Positions 47,176 through 56,797 of a stretch of 64,000 nucleotides of DNA are shown one piece after another. The stretch covers positions 3,947,001 through 4,011,000 of the forward strand of contig NZ_CP100470.1 in the NCBI RefSeq assembly GCF_030323145.1, in the 5' to 3' direction. Below the pieces are notes generated by a model that saw only the letters and a list, made by a program, of their open reading frames with translations, ran no database searches and had not been told where the DNA came from. The position numbers were made by a program, and so were the translations under genes. The stretch's first letter is position 1; each line of letters starts with the position of its first letter. This stretch comes from Mesorhizobium sp. C432A. Lineage in GTDB: Bacteria > Pseudomonadota > Alphaproteobacteria > Rhizobiales > Rhizobiaceae.

Positions 47176-48627
47176 CTACTGTTGGACTGCGTAGCAGGCG
47201 ATTTTCTTTTTCTTCAGGGCATTGCAGGCATTCCAGGCCGCGTCCTTCGAGCGGAAGCCGCCGAACCGGGCGCGGTAATAGGTCTCGCCATCCTTTTCGA
47301 AGGCGACGGTGAAACCGGAAGCAGCCCCAAGAACTTTGGGCGCCAGCTTGGCGGTCTTGTCGAGGAAAGCCTGGGCTTCGGACTGCTTGGGCGACGACGC
47401 CACCTGCACCGCCCAACCAGCCGGCACCGAGGCCGTGTTGACCGGGTCGACCGCCTGTGGGGATACAGGCGTGGGTTCGGCATAGGCAGCCACAATCTGC
47501 GCAGTTTCGACCTTCGGCGCCGTCACGATGACGGTCTTGACCTTCCTGGTCTTGACGACGGGGGCGGGCTCTTCGACCGCGGCCACCGTCTGTTCGTCGG
47601 CAGACTGGCCTTCAGCAGACTGCTCGTCAGCGGATGTCGGATCGTCATTGGACGCTACGGCATCGTCTTCAACGATCGGCTTGCCATCCGGCGTCGGCGC
47701 GTCATGCTTGGGCAGGAAGACCTTGGCCAGCGCCTTGACCGGATTGTCGCCGCCGGCCTTGGCGACCAGGGCGCCGCCGCCGCGGGTCGATGCGCGCGGC
47801 ATGTAGGCGTTGATCAGGCCGGCCATCTGGTTGTCGCGGCTGCGCCCCGAAGTGCCGCCCATGACGACGGCGACGAGGCGGCGGTTGCCATCCGAAACCG
47901 ACGAGACGAGGTTGAAGCCGGAGGCGCGGGTATAGCCGGTCTTGATGCCGTCGACGCCCTTGATGCGGCCGAGCAGACGGTTGTGGCCATTGATGCGCTG
48001 GCGGCCGTAAAGGAAGGAGCGCTGCGAGAAATAGCCGTAATACTGCGGATAATGTTCCCTGAGCGCTATGCCGAGCATCGCCATGTCGTGGGCGGTTGTG
48101 AACTGGCCGGGATCGGGCAGGCCGTTGGCATTGCGAAACACGGTGCCGTCCATGCCGAGCGCGCGCGCCTTCGCGGTCATCATGCGGGCGAAATTGCTTT
48201 CGCTGCCGCCGAGCAGTTCGCCGAGCGCGGTCGCCGAATCATTGGCCGACTTGGTCACCATCGACAGGATGGCGGTTTCGACCGAAACCGCTCCGCCCGC
48301 CTTGACGCCGAGCTTGGTCGGCGGTTCGGCCGCCGCTTTGGCCGAGAACGGCACGGGCGTGTTCCTGCTGATCCGGCCCTTCGCCATGGCCTCGAAGGTC
48401 AGATAGAGCGTCATCATCTTGGTCAGCGACGCCGGGTAGCGCCGGCCGTTGGCATCGGACGAATAAAGCACCTTGCCGGTCTTGGCGTCGACGACGATCG
48501 CCGAAGACCTGGCGGCCATCGAGGACGCGGCATCCGCAACGACAAATGACATCGCCAAAGCGAGGATCATGATCGTTTTGAGGGAAGATGCGGATTTTGA
48601 ACCGAAGACCGACAACGCCTGACGCAC
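47176..48627 (-). CDS. D-alanyl-D-alanine carboxypeptidase with SPOR domain
   Basis: A 483-residue exported penicillin-binding protein of the DacA type (S11). A signal sequence spans residues 17-38. Catalytic motifs are SLTK (67-70), SAN (127-129) and KTG (229-231), removing the terminal D-Ala from peptidoglycan pentapeptides. A proline- and glutamate-rich linker (about 300-395) leads to a C-terminal SPOR domain (AVQVASSPKQSEAQAFLDKT, YYRARFGGFRSKDAAWNAC), which binds denuded glycan strands at the division site. It converges on the J-domain gene. Confidence 0.95.
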   Translation of the reverse strand: MRQALSVFGSKSASSLKTIMILALAMSFVVADAASSMAARSSAIVVDAKTGKVLYSSDANGRRYPASLTKMMTLYLTFEAMAKGRISRNTPVPFSAKAAAEPPTKLGVKAGGAVSVETAILSMVTKSANDSATALGELLGGSESNFARMMTAKARALGMDGTVFRNANGLPDPGQFTTAHDMAMLGIALREHYPQYYGYFSQRSFLYGRQRINGHNRLLGRIKGVDGIKTGYTRASGFNLVSSVSDGNRRLVAVVMGGTSGRSRDNQMAGLINAYMPRASTRGGGALVAKAGGDNPVKALAKVFLPKHDAPTPDGKPIVEDDAVASNDDPTSADEQSAEGQSADEQTVAAVEEPAPVVKTRKVKTVIVTAPKVETAQIVAAYAEPTPVSPQAVDPVNTASVPAGWAVQVASSPKQSEAQAFLDKTAKLAPKVLGAASGFTVAFEKDGETYYRARFGGFRSKDAAWNACNALKKKKIACYAVQQ

Positions 48628-48821
48628 TGATAGTTCCTTTGAAACTCATTGCCATGGAGGCGGCAAAGGGATCCGACCTCACTTGTCGTCAAACTATCGC
48701 GGCCAGCGTTACCAATCCGTTTATGGTAACCGGCGCGTTCACCATTTTCCTCGGGCTTGAGCCTTTCTTTATTCGAATTTTAGCTGTTGCCGGCGCAGCG
48801 CGGCCTGATGCCGCTGAAATC

Positions 48822-48863
48822 TTGACTTTTGTGCAGCGCACAATATATTCTCGTGCATTGCAC
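48822..48863 (+). promoter_or_regulatory. Phasin promoter with two TGC palindromes
   Basis: The -35 TTGACT (48822-48827) and -10 TATATT (48844-48849) have a 16-bp spacer. The palindrome TTGTGCAGCGCACAA (48829-48843) fills most of the spacer, and GTGCATTGCAC (48853-48863) follows at the likely start. These TGC-centred sites are consistent with operators for the PHA-sensing repressor PhaR (AniA), which controls phasin genes in alphaproteobacteria. The rest of the 283-bp gap shows nothing clear. Confidence 0.6.
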
Positions 48864-48910
48864 AACCGCGCTCAGGCAAGGGCGCTTCAAAACGCCAAGG
48901 GAAACGTCAA

Positions 48911-49240
48911 ATGACCCAGACCTACGAGGACTTCTCGAAATACGGCAAGGAGTTTGCCGATACCGGATTGAAGAGCTTCACCTCGCTCTCTAAGGGCGCG
49001 CAGGCGATCGCCACTGAAGCTGGCGAATACACCAAGAAGAGCTTCGAAGCCGGCAGCGCCGCGGTCGAAAAGCTGTTCTCCGCCAAGTCGCTGGAAAAGG
49101 CGGTCGAGATCCAGTCCGACTTCGCCAAGCAGAGCTATGAGAGCTTCGTTGCCGAGGCGACCAAGTTCGGCGATCTCTATGCCGATCTCGCCAAGGAGGC
49201 TTACAAGCCCTTCGAGTCGATTGTCGCCAAGGCGAAGTAA
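48911..49240 (+). CDS. Phasin, PHA-granule-associated protein
   Basis: A 109-residue helical protein (MTQTYEDFSKYGKEFADTGLK, then AIATEAGEYTKKSFEAGSAA and QSDFAKQSYESFVAEATKFG). This is the phasin 2 pattern of amphipathic helices that coat polyhydroxyalkanoate granules. It is short and acid/Lys rich with few Cys or Trp. A strong intrinsic terminator follows at 49288-49317, so the gene is monocistronic. The two palindromes in the promoter suggest PhaR-type repression lifted when granules accumulate. Confidence 0.93.
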   Translation: MTQTYEDFSKYGKEFADTGLKSFTSLSKGAQAIATEAGEYTKKSFEAGSAAVEKLFSAKSLEKAVEIQSDFAKQSYESFVAEATKFGDLYADLAKEAYKPFESIVAKAK

Positions 49241-49287
49241 TTTCGCTCGAGAATACCAGGCACGGCCTTTCGGGCTTGCAAAACAGA

Positions 49288-49317
49288 CCCGGTCGCGGAT
49301 GCGCGGCCGGGTTTTTT
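49288..49317 (+). terminator. Rho-independent terminator of the phasin gene
   Basis: CCCGGTCGCG (49288-49297) pairs with CGCGGCCGGG (49302-49311) over a GATG loop, with one wobble pair, followed by six T residues. Confidence 0.9.
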
Positions 49318-49351
49318 CATGCCGGTTCAATTCCGGGGCTTCGGCGGTTCA

Positions 49352-49366
49352 CGATTTTGAAAATCG
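49352..49366. promoter_or_regulatory. Palindrome CGATTTT-G-AAAATCG upstream of clpS
   Basis: A perfect 7-bp inverted repeat around a single G, set 150 bp before the main clpS start. It has the look of a protein-binding site rather than a terminator, but no regulator can be named. Confidence 0.35.
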
Positions 49367-49515
49367 CCTCGGTTTCCCCACCTAGCCATATTGTCAGCTA
49401 ACAAGAAGGGCTTAAAATCGTCCATCGAACACCTACATATCGAACTCGCATGGGGATTCGAAAGAGGCAGGACTACGTGACTTCAGGTTTGACTGCCACG
49501 ACAAGCGTGGTGCGG

Positions 49516-49842
49516 ATGCAAAGTGACGGCGACGGCAATGAGGCCGGTCGCGGCACAGCCGTCATTACGCGCACGAAGACCAAGACCAAGAAGCCCAGCC
49601 TTTACAGGGTCCTCATCCTCAACGACGACTACACGCCCATGGAGTTCGTGGTTCACGTCCTGGAGCGTTTTTTTCAAAAGGACCGCGAAGCCGCCACACG
49701 CATCATGCTTCATGTTCACAATCATGGGGTGGGAGAGTGCGGGGTCTATACATTCGAGGTGGCCGAGACCAAAGTGTCTCAGGTCATGGATTTCGCCCGA
49801 CAGAATCAGCATCCGCTGCAATGCGTGATGGAGAAGAAGTGA
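49516..49842 (+). CDS. clpS: ATP-dependent Clp protease adaptor
   Basis: ClpS (about 108 residues from ATG 49516) delivers N-degron substrates to ClpAP. The conserved core is [25 protein letters not shown] with the NDD/TPM pocket residues, and [20 protein letters not shown]. The N-terminal, acidic-then-Lys-rich tail [13 protein letters not shown] matches the variable tail of rhizobial ClpS. The true start is uncertain: the frame stays open to GTG 49477 (preceded by AGGCAGGA) and ATG 49450. It lies 6 bp before clpA, the usual pairing. Confidence 0.93.
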
Positions 49843-49848
49843 GGTAAC

Positions 49849-52338
49849 ATGCCGGCTTTCTCCCAAGGCCTGGAAAAGGCGCTTCACCAGGCGCTGACGC
49901 TCGCCAATGAGCGGCACCATGAATATGCAACCCTAGAACATCTGCTGCTCGCCCTCATCGACGACACGGAGGCGGCCGCCGTCATGCGCGCCTGCAACGT
50001 CGATCTCGACGAGCTGAAGCACACCGTTCTGACCTATATCGACACCGAGCTCGATAATCTCGTCACCGGCTACGATGAGGATTCCAAGCCGACCGCCGGC
50101 TTCCAGCGCGTCATCCAGCGCGCGGTGATCCATGTGCAGTCGTCGGGCCGCGAGGAAGTATCCGGCGCCAACGTGCTCGTCGCCATCTTTGCCGAGCGCG
50201 AGAGCCATGCCGCTTATTTCCTGCAGGAACAGCAGATGACCCGCTACGACGCGGTCAACTACATCTCGCACGGCATCGCCAAGCGCCCCGGCGCATCGGA
50301 GACGCGCTCGCCGCGCGGCGCCGATGACGAGCAGGGCGGCCAGAACGGCGCCGAGCCGCAGGAGGAAGGCGGCAAGAAGAAGCAGCAGCAGGATGCGCTG
50401 ACGGCTTATTGCGTCAACCTCAACAACAAGGCCAAGGCCGGCAAGATCGATCCGCTGATCGGCCGCGAGAGCGAAATCAACCGCACCATCCAGGTGCTGT
50501 GCCGCCGCTCCAAGAACAACCCGCTCTATGTCGGCGATCCCGGCGTCGGCAAGACGGCGATTGCCGAAGGTCTGGCCAAGCGCATCGTCGAAGGCGACGT
50601 GCCCGAAGTGCTGCAGGACGCCACCATTTTCGCGCTCGACATGGGCACGCTTCTGGCCGGCACCCGCTACCGTGGCGATTTCGAAGAGCGGCTGAAGCAG
50701 GTTGTCAAGGAGCTAGAGGATTATCCCGGCGCCGTGCTGTTCATCGACGAGATCCACACCGTCATCGGCGCCGGTGCGACGTCCGGCGGCGCGATGGATG
50801 CGTCGAACCTGTTGAAGCCGGCGCTGTCTTCGGGTGCCATCCGCTGCATCGGCTCGACCACTTACAAGGAGTTCCGCCAGTTCTTCGAGAAGGACCGCGC
50901 TCTGGTGCGGCGCTTCCAGAAGATCGACGTCAACGAGCCGACCATCGAGGACGCCATCGAGATCATGAAGGGCCTCAAGCCCTATTATGAGGAATTCCAC
51001 AAGGTGAAGTTCACCAACGAGGCGATCAAGGCTTCGGTGGAACTGTCGGCCCGCTACATCAACGACCGCAAGCTGCCGGACAAGGCGATCGACGTGATCG
51101 ACGAGACGGGCGCCTCGCAGATGCTGGTGCCGGAAGCCAAGCGCAAAAAGACGATCGGCATCAAGGAGATCGAAGCCACGATCGCCACGATGGCCCGCAT
51201 CCCGCCGAAGACGGTTTCGGCAGACGACGAGAAGGTGCTGCAAGGCCTCGACATCGAGCTGAAGCGCGTCGTCTATGGCCAGGACACCGCCATCACCGCG
51301 CTGACCTCGGCGATCAAGCTGGCACGTGCCGGCCTGCGCGAACCGGAAAAGCCGATCGGCTCCTACCTGTTCTCAGGCCCGACCGGCGTCGGCAAGACCG
51401 AAGTCGCCAAGCAGTTGGCTGCCTCGCTCGGCGTCGAGCTGATCCGCTTCGACATGTCGGAATATATGGAACGCCACACCGTCTCGCGGTTGATCGGCGC
51501 GCCTCCCGGCTATGTCGGCTTCGACCAGGGCGGTCTGCTTACCGACGGGGTCGACCAGCATCCGCACTGCGTGCTCTTGCTGGATGAAGTCGAGAAGGCG
51601 CATCCGGACCTGTTCAACATCCTGTTGCAGGTCATGGACCACGGCAAGCTGACCGACCATAACGGCAAGCAGATCGACTTCCGCAATGTCATCCTTATCA
51701 TGACCACCAATGCGGGCGCATCCGATGCGCAGCGCGCGGCGATCGGTTTCGGATCGACCAAGCGCGAAGGCGACGATGTCGAGGCCATCAACCGGTTGTT
51801 CACGCCGGAGTTCCGCAACCGTCTCGATGCGATCATCCCGTTCGGTTCGCTGCCGGTGCCGGTCATCCATCAGGTGGTGCAGAAGTTCGTCATGCAGCTC
51901 GAGGCCCAGCTCTCCGAGCGGGGCGTCACCTTCGACCTGTCGTCCGACGCGATCGCCTGGCTGGCCGACAAGGGCTATGATGAGCGCATGGGTGCGCGGC
52001 CGCTCGGCCGGGTCATCCAGGAGCACATCAAGAAGCCGTTGGCCGACGAGGTGCTGTTCGGCAAGCTCAAGAAGGGCGGCACGGTGCGCGTCACCGTCGA
52101 GAAGAAGGAAACCGGCGAAACCGGCCTGAAGCTCGAATCACTGGCCGACGAAGCCCCGGTGCAGCCGAAGCAGGAGCCGGAAGAGGCGCCGAAAGCCCGC
52201 AAGGCGGTGGCCAAGAAGCCCGTCGCCAAGAAGGCGGTGGCGCAGAAGCCTCAGCCCAAGGGCAAGGACGAGCCTGAGCCGAAGGGCAAGGACGGCGGCA
52301 AGCGCAGCCTGGTGCCGCAACTGCCGCGCAAGAGCTAA
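49849..52338 (+). CDS. clpA: ATP-dependent Clp protease ATP-binding subunit
   Basis: ClpA (829 residues) unfolds substrates for ClpP. The N-domain (about 1-145) is followed by the two AAA+ modules. Module one has Walker A GDPGVGKT and [14 protein letters not shown]; module two has GPTGVGKT and [14 protein letters not shown], with the sensor-2 arginine region [14 protein letters not shown]. The IGF/L-type ClpP loop is visible as [12 protein letters not shown]. The C-terminal 60 residues are an Ala/Lys/Pro-rich extension ([20 protein letters not shown]), longer than in E. coli. An acidic-basic linker separates the N-domain from module one. Confidence 0.98.
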   Translation: MPAFSQGLEKALHQALTLANERHHEYATLEHLLLALIDDTEAAAVMRACNVDLDELKHTVLTYIDTELDNLVTGYDEDSKPTAGFQRVIQRAVIHVQSSGREEVSGANVLVAIFAERESHAAYFLQEQQMTRYDAVNYISHGIAKRPGASETRSPRGADDEQGGQNGAEPQEEGGKKKQQQDALTAYCVNLNNKAKAGKIDPLIGRESEINRTIQVLCRRSKNNPLYVGDPGVGKTAIAEGLAKRIVEGDVPEVLQDATIFALDMGTLLAGTRYRGDFEERLKQVVKELEDYPGAVLFIDEIHTVIGAGATSGGAMDASNLLKPALSSGAIRCIGSTTYKEFRQFFEKDRALVRRFQKIDVNEPTIEDAIEIMKGLKPYYEEFHKVKFTNEAIKASVELSARYINDRKLPDKAIDVIDETGASQMLVPEAKRKKTIGIKEIEATIATMARIPPKTVSADDEKVLQGLDIELKRVVYGQDTAITALTSAIKLARAGLREPEKPIGSYLFSGPTGVGKTEVAKQLAASLGVELIRFDMSEYMERHTVSRLIGAPPGYVGFDQGGLLTDGVDQHPHCVLLLDEVEKAHPDLFNILLQVMDHGKLTDHNGKQIDFRNVILIMTTNAGASDAQRAAIGFGSTKREGDDVEAINRLFTPEFRNRLDAIIPFGSLPVPVIHQVVQKFVMQLEAQLSERGVTFDLSSDAIAWLADKGYDERMGARPLGRVIQEHIKKPLADEVLFGKLKKGGTVRVTVEKKETGETGLKLESLADEAPVQPKQEPEEAPKARKAVAKKPVAKKAVAQKPQPKGKDEPEPKGKDGGKRSLVPQLPRKS

Positions 52339-52352
52339 AAAGTTCGCCTATG

Positions 52353-52381
52353 AAAAAAGGGCCCGGTGACGGGCCCTTTTT
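52353..52381. terminator. Bidirectional terminator after clpA
   Basis: GGGCCCG (52359-52365) pairs with CGGGCCC (52370-52376) across GTGA, with six A before and five T after. It can end both the clpA transcript and that of the converging PAP2 gene. Confidence 0.9.
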
Positions 52382-52440
52382 CATTGGCTGGCCGGTTTGC
52401 CGACACAGCGCCCCTGCTTTTCAGGTCAGATGTTGTTAGG

Positions 52441-53538
52441 TCAGGCGGCGACGCCCTCGGGTGCAAACTTGCCCAGGAAGTACCCGCACGCCTTCCAGAT
52501 GGCGATCGAAATCAGAACGCTCGCATAGCCATCCACGGCATAATGCCAGCCAAGGACGACCGAGCCGACCATGATGATTGCGGCGAATGCCCACATCAAA
52601 AGGCCGGCCAACCATGAGCGGCGTGTTGCATAAAGCGCGAAAAGCACCGCCATCGCTACATGCATGGACGGGAAGGCGGATATGCCGAGACTGCCTGGCG
52701 TCGCCCCGATATAGCCGCTCCACACAATGTCCTGCGTGCTGAGCGCCCAGATCGGATAGATGCGATCGGCGGCGGCGAGTGCTTGCATCAGGGAATGATA
52801 GTCGCTGCCCAGCCCCAGTCGCTCGTAAAAGCACGGCCCTGCCGAAGACAGGCCCATCGCCAGGAAAAAACCCGCCAGTATCCACACGAGCATGAAGCTC
52901 ATCAGGAACTGGTGACGCAGCTTCGTGTCCCTGCGCGTGATGCAAGCGATGAAGACCGAGGCGATAAGGACGACGAACCAGGAATTGTAAGCCAGGTTGA
53001 ACGATCTTACGGCGAGCGGCGACTGGACGATAAACCATAGCCATTCATGGGGCGCTCGGCCGAAATGCAGCACCCGGTCGGCCTGAGCCAATGCGTGATC
53101 CCATGCGAATGGCGAAAGGATCGCGACCGCGCCTTTCAACACACCGAAAGCGGATATGAGCGCAATGCACGCGGCCAGACCATTCAGGCTGTTGGCGTTG
53201 CGCTCGGCGTCGCCGAAGACGCCGCCGATCGATCGCAGGAAAGTGCCGAGCGGCTCAGGATCCCGCTTGATGAGTGCAAGGTGAAAAAAGCTGCCGAGTG
53301 CGAAGGCGCAGCCACCGATCCAGAAAGCGAAAAGAAGGTATTGGGAATAGTCTTCCAGCACGCCGAAATCCGGCATGTTTCCGGTGCGCAGGCCGACCGC
53401 GGCTGCCAAAAGCAGGGCAGCGATGGCCATCGCGTGCAGCAGGCGGTGTCGCCGGTACGCGTCCGCCAAGGTGCGCAGAAAGGCCCGCCCGGCAGCTGCT
53501 TTTACCAACGGCTCTGATGTCGCAACCGAATGTTCCAC
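52441..53538 (-). CDS. PAP2-superfamily phosphatase/transferase, membrane
   Basis: A 365-residue polytopic membrane protein with a PAP2 C-terminal domain. Usual motif PSGH is FPSMH in SAFPSMHVAMAVLF and the SRxxxxxHxxxD motif is GWHYAVDG. About seven helices precede it (LLHAMAIAALLLAAAVGL; YLLFAFWIGGCAFAL; MLVWILAGFFLAMGLSSAG). The fold is that of inositolphosphorylceramide-synthase-like PAP2 proteins, working on lipid phosphates or head groups. GTG 53538 (VEHSVATSEPL) is my best start; no strong ribosome site is seen, and the open frame reaches 53655. Confidence 0.8.
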   Translation of the reverse strand: MEHSVATSEPLVKAAAGRAFLRTLADAYRRHRLLHAMAIAALLLAAAVGLRTGNMPDFGVLEDYSQYLLFAFWIGGCAFALGSFFHLALIKRDPEPLGTFLRSIGGVFGDAERNANSLNGLAACIALISAFGVLKGAVAILSPFAWDHALAQADRVLHFGRAPHEWLWFIVQSPLAVRSFNLAYNSWFVVLIASVFIACITRRDTKLRHQFLMSFMLVWILAGFFLAMGLSSAGPCFYERLGLGSDYHSLMQALAAADRIYPIWALSTQDIVWSGYIGATPGSLGISAFPSMHVAMAVLFALYATRRSWLAGLLMWAFAAIIMVGSVVLGWHYAVDGYASVLISIAIWKACGYFLGKFAPEGVAA

Positions 53539-53656
53539 GATTTTGAAAACCCAAACGCATCCCGGTACGGAGCACGTTATCACGGCGTGGTTTGATATTT
53601 TCCTAACCGACGTGGTGGATTGTGGCTGAGCGCATCTCCCTGAGGCGCGCGCCACC

Positions 53657-54085
53657 TCAACCGTTCAGCGCTGCTCGGATCTTCGCCGCGTTCTCCGTCA
53701 GCACTTCGGGCTTCTCCATCTGCCCCGTATGCGGCTTGAGCGCGATGCCTTCGAACCGCGGGATGACATGGACATGTAGGTGGTAGACGGTCTGGCCGGA
53801 CGCCGGTTCGTTGAACTGCAGGATGGTGACCCCGTCAGCGCCGAAAGCCTTTTTGACCGCCAGCGCGACCGTTTGGACCGTGGTGAACAGCCGGCCGAGC
53901 GTCGCGGGATCGGCATCGAGCAGATTGCGCGACGGTGCTTTGGGCACCACCAGCGTGTGACCGGGGCCTTGCGGCATCACATCCATGAAGGCGACCACGG
54001 CATCATCCTCGTAGATGCGGTGCGAGGGGATTTCGCCGCGCAGGATCTTTGCGAAGATATTGCTGGGGTCGTAGGCCTCGGTCAT
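53657..54085 (-). CDS. HIT-family nucleotide hydrolase
   Basis: A 142-residue HIT protein, of the Hint group that cleaves purine nucleoside phosphoramidates and similar bonds. The signature SNIFAKILRGEIPSHRIYED begins near residue 8, then VVAFMDVMPQGPGHTLVVPK, and the catalytic HIT triad HLHVHVIPR lies near residue 100. ATG 54085 starts MTEAYDPSN; the frame extends 18 codons upstream, outside the conserved region. It is a single gene, 96 bp from the DUF482 gene. Confidence 0.95.
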   Translation of the reverse strand: MTEAYDPSNIFAKILRGEIPSHRIYEDDAVVAFMDVMPQGPGHTLVVPKAPSRNLLDADPATLGRLFTTVQTVALAVKKAFGADGVTILQFNEPASGQTVYHLHVHVIPRFEGIALKPHTGQMEKPEVLTENAAKIRAALNG

Positions 54086-54181
54086 GGCGGCGCTCCGGGA
54101 GTATGCTCCCGGTGTAGCGAAGCTGTCCCGGACCGGCAAGATGGTCAGGTAAGATGGTCAGGCGAGGGCAGGGGCGGATCG

Positions 54182-55396
54182 CTATTCCTCAAGATCCTTG
54201 CGGAACGGCGTATGCTCTTCCAGGATTTCGCCCATCCGCTCGACCTCGCGGCGTTCCCGCCGGAGATAGTCGGCCACAGCATTGCGCAGGCCGGGATGTG
54301 CGATGTAGTGCGCCGAATGCATGGTCACGGGACGATAGCCGCGCGCCAGCTTGTGCTCACCCTGCGCGCCGGCCTCGACCACCTTCAGCTTACGCTCGAT
54401 GGCGAAGTCGATGGCCTGATGGTAGCAAACTTCGAAATGCAGGAACGGGTGGTCCTCGATGCAGCCCCAATTGCGGCCGTAGAGCGCATCGGAGCCGATG
54501 AAGTTGATGGCGCCGGCGACATAGCGGCCATTGCGCTTGGCCATTACCAACAGGATATCCTGGGACATGCGCTCGCCGATCAGCGAGAAGAACTTGCGGT
54601 TGAGATAGGGCCGGCCCCATTTGCGGCTGCCGGTATCCATATAGAAGGCGAAGAAATCGTCCCAGGCCCTTTCGGTCAGGTCCTTGCCGGTCAGCCGGTC
54701 GATCGAGATATCGTTGGCGAGCGCCTCGCGCCGCTCCTTCTTCATCGCCTTGCGCTTGCGCGATGCCAGCGTGGCGAGGAAATCGTCATAGGTCGAAAAG
54801 CCTTCGTTGAAGAAGTGGAACTGCTGGTCGGTGCGGTGCAGGAAGCCGGCTGCTTCCAGCGTTGCAACGTCGCTTTCACTGGCGAAGGTGACATGCGCGG
54901 ACGACACGCCGAGCTTTTCCGTCACCGCCTTTAGGCCCGCTGCGAGACCGGCCTTCACAATGGCGCTGTCCTCGCCCTTGCTGACCAGCAGGCGAGGGCC
55001 GGTGACCGGAGAGAACGGCACGGCGCATTGCAGTTTCGGATAGTAGTTGCCGCCGGCGCGTTCGAACGCATCGGACCAGCCGTGGTCGAAGACATATTCG
55101 CCCTGGCTGTGCGATTTGAGATAGCAGGGCACGGCGCCCAGCAATCTGCCTTGGGCATTTTCCAGTCTGAGATGATGACCTTGCCAGCCGGTACGCCGCA
55201 CGGCGCAGCCGGAATCTTCAAGCGCGCTCAGAAAAGCATATGAAACGAGAGGGTTATAGCCATTTTCTGTGTCGCTGCGGGTTGTGCCGGTAAAGCCGTT
55301 CCACTCGTCGCAGGTGAAGGCATTGATGCCGGCGGCAACGCGGATGGAAAACTCCGCATTCGCCGTTTGCCCGTCACCTTCATCACCCTGATCCAT
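54182..55396 (-). CDS. DUF482 acetyltransferase-like protein
   Basis: A 404-residue protein of the DUF482 group (GNAT/FemAB-like, peptidogalycan-related). NPLVSYAFLSALEDSGCAV, PCYLKSHSQGEYVFDHGWSDAFE, GGNYYPKLQCAVPFSPVTGPR, ASRKRKAMKKERREA and FEVCYHQAIDFAIERKLKVVEAGAQGEHKLARG are the family landmarks. These proteins are widespread in alphaproteobacteria; the acceptor is unknown. No signal peptide is visible. It is oriented with, but separate from, the GDPD gene upstream. Confidence 0.88.
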   Translation of the reverse strand: MDQGDEGDGQTANAEFSIRVAAGINAFTCDEWNGFTGTTRSDTENGYNPLVSYAFLSALEDSGCAVRRTGWQGHHLRLENAQGRLLGAVPCYLKSHSQGEYVFDHGWSDAFERAGGNYYPKLQCAVPFSPVTGPRLLVSKGEDSAIVKAGLAAGLKAVTEKLGVSSAHVTFASESDVATLEAAGFLHRTDQQFHFFNEGFSTYDDFLATLASRKRKAMKKERREALANDISIDRLTGKDLTERAWDDFFAFYMDTGSRKWGRPYLNRKFFSLIGERMSQDILLVMAKRNGRYVAGAINFIGSDALYGRNWGCIEDHPFLHFEVCYHQAIDFAIERKLKVVEAGAQGEHKLARGYRPVTMHSAHYIAHPGLRNAVADYLRRERREVERMGEILEEHTPFRKDLEE

Positions 55397-55451
55397 GGGG
55401 CTTATTTAAGCTCTGTCGGGGCCGCTACAAGTCACGTTTCAGGCACTTCCA

Positions 55452-56198
55452 TCAGGCGACATTGACCAGATCGGGTTCGAACCCTTCGAACGTCATCTGG
55501 TCGGCGTATTTGAAGGTGAGATCCACCGCCGGCTGGTCATGCACCGTCCAGGTGATGACAGGCATTTTAAGCCTTTCGCGCACGAAGCTGACGAACGGGT
55601 TCGGCAGATCGCCCGCGGCATAGGAGGTGAAGGCGAGGTCATGCGCCAGCATGGCGAAATGCGCCTCGATCAACTGGTTGTCCTGGCCATAGGCCGTGAG
55701 CCCGCCCGGAATTCCTGGCGCATCCCTGGGGAAATCGCGGACCAGCCAGTGGTCGAACGACATGATCGCCGCCTTGCCCTTGTAGCGCTCCAGCATCTTG
55801 CCGACGCTCGCCACCAGGCCCTCGTCGTAGCCGGGCACACCCTTCAATTCGACCACCAAAGGCACGCGGCCGTCGACCAGGTCGAGCACCTCCTGAAGTG
55901 TCGGCACATGGTCCTTGGTGCCGCCGATCCTGAGCGCCGCCAGTTCCGCTGCCGTGCGCTGCCAGACGAAGCCGTCCTGGCCGGTCAACCGACTGAGATC
56001 GCCGTCATGAATGATGACGGGGACGCGGTCGGACGACAAATGCACGTCGCATTCGATCGCATAGCCGCGCTCGGCGGCAGCAGCGAAGGCCGACAGCGTG
56101 TTTTCCCAGCGCGTCTTGTTCATGTCGTGAAAGCCGCGATGCGCCACCGGGCGGGCGGTCAGCCAGGAAAGGTCGGTCATTGTCTTGGTCCTGCTCAT
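55452..56198 (-). CDS. Glycerophosphodiester phosphodiesterase
   Basis: A 248-residue GDPD-family enzyme with a TIM barrel. The catalytic region PVAHRGFHDMNKTRWENTLSAF contains His and Arg, and the metal ligands Glu and Asp are in GYAIECDVHLSSDRVPVIIHDGDLSRLTG. It hydrolyses glycerophosphodiesters, releasing glycerol-3-phosphate and an alcohol. No signal peptide is seen, so it acts in the cytoplasm. Its start overlaps the RidA gene end by four bases. The N-terminal MSRTKTM could be shortened to the Met at 56180. Confidence 0.93.
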   Translation of the reverse strand: MSRTKTMTDLSWLTARPVAHRGFHDMNKTRWENTLSAFAAAAERGYAIECDVHLSSDRVPVIIHDGDLSRLTGQDGFVWQRTAAELAALRIGGTKDHVPTLQEVLDLVDGRVPLVVELKGVPGYDEGLVASVGKMLERYKGKAAIMSFDHWLVRDFPRDAPGIPGGLTAYGQDNQLIEAHFAMLAHDLAFTSYAAGDLPNPFVSFVRERLKMPVITWTVHDQPAVDLTFKYADQMTFEGFEPDLVNVA

Positions 56199-56659
56199 GC
56201 GACCTCGAAGACGGCTTCGATTTCCACTGCGGCATTAAGCGGCAGACAGGCGGTGCCGACGGCGGAGCGGGCATGCTTGCCGCGCTCGCCAAGGGCCGCG
56301 ACCAGGAAATCGGAGGCGCCATTGGCGACCAGATGCTGCTCGACGAAATCCGGCACTGATGCAACAAAGACGGTGATCTTGACCAGCCGCTGGATTTTTT
56401 CGAGATCGCCAAGTGCTGCTTTTGCCTGCGCCAAGATGTTGATTGCACAGTACTTTGCGCCTTCCTTGCCGGTTGCCGTGTCGACGTCGCGGCCGAGCAG
56501 GCCGCTTGCCTGCAGCTTGCCGTCCTTGAGCGGCAACTGCCCGGCGGTGAACAAAAGATTGCCGGACCTGCAATAGGGCACATAGTTCGCGGCGGGCGCT
56601 GCGGCGGCAGGTATCGTCACGCCGAGATCGCTTAGCCGCTTTTCGATTGTTTCACTCAT
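56195..56659 (-). CDS. RidA-family enamine/imine deaminase-like protein
   Basis: A 154-residue protein of the YjgF/RidA family. YVPYCRSGNLLFTAGQLPL, AINILAQAKAALGDLEKIQRLVKITVFVAS and FLVAALGERGKHARSAVGTACLPLNAAVEIEAVFEV are the family signatures, and the GKHARSAVG region includes the RidA arginine. An 18-residue N-terminal extension (MSETIEKRLSDLGVTIP) is typical of the longer subgroup. It should remove reactive enamines formed by PLP enzymes or act on related small molecules. It is translationally coupled with the GDPD gene. Confidence 0.93.
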   Translation of the reverse strand: MSETIEKRLSDLGVTIPAAAAPAANYVPYCRSGNLLFTAGQLPLKDGKLQASGLLGRDVDTATGKEGAKYCAINILAQAKAALGDLEKIQRLVKITVFVASVPDFVEQHLVANGASDFLVAALGERGKHARSAVGTACLPLNAAVEIEAVFEVA

Positions 56660-56797
56660 CGTATTTCCCTATTGCTTGGAGACGCCGCGCTGGCCGGGCC
56701 GAAATTGCTATTTTTGCCTCGCTTCCGCCACGACTTTTTTTAAGCTGGACCATCCTTACCTGCGGCCTGCCATCAGCTGCGACGATCGGAGCCCTTT

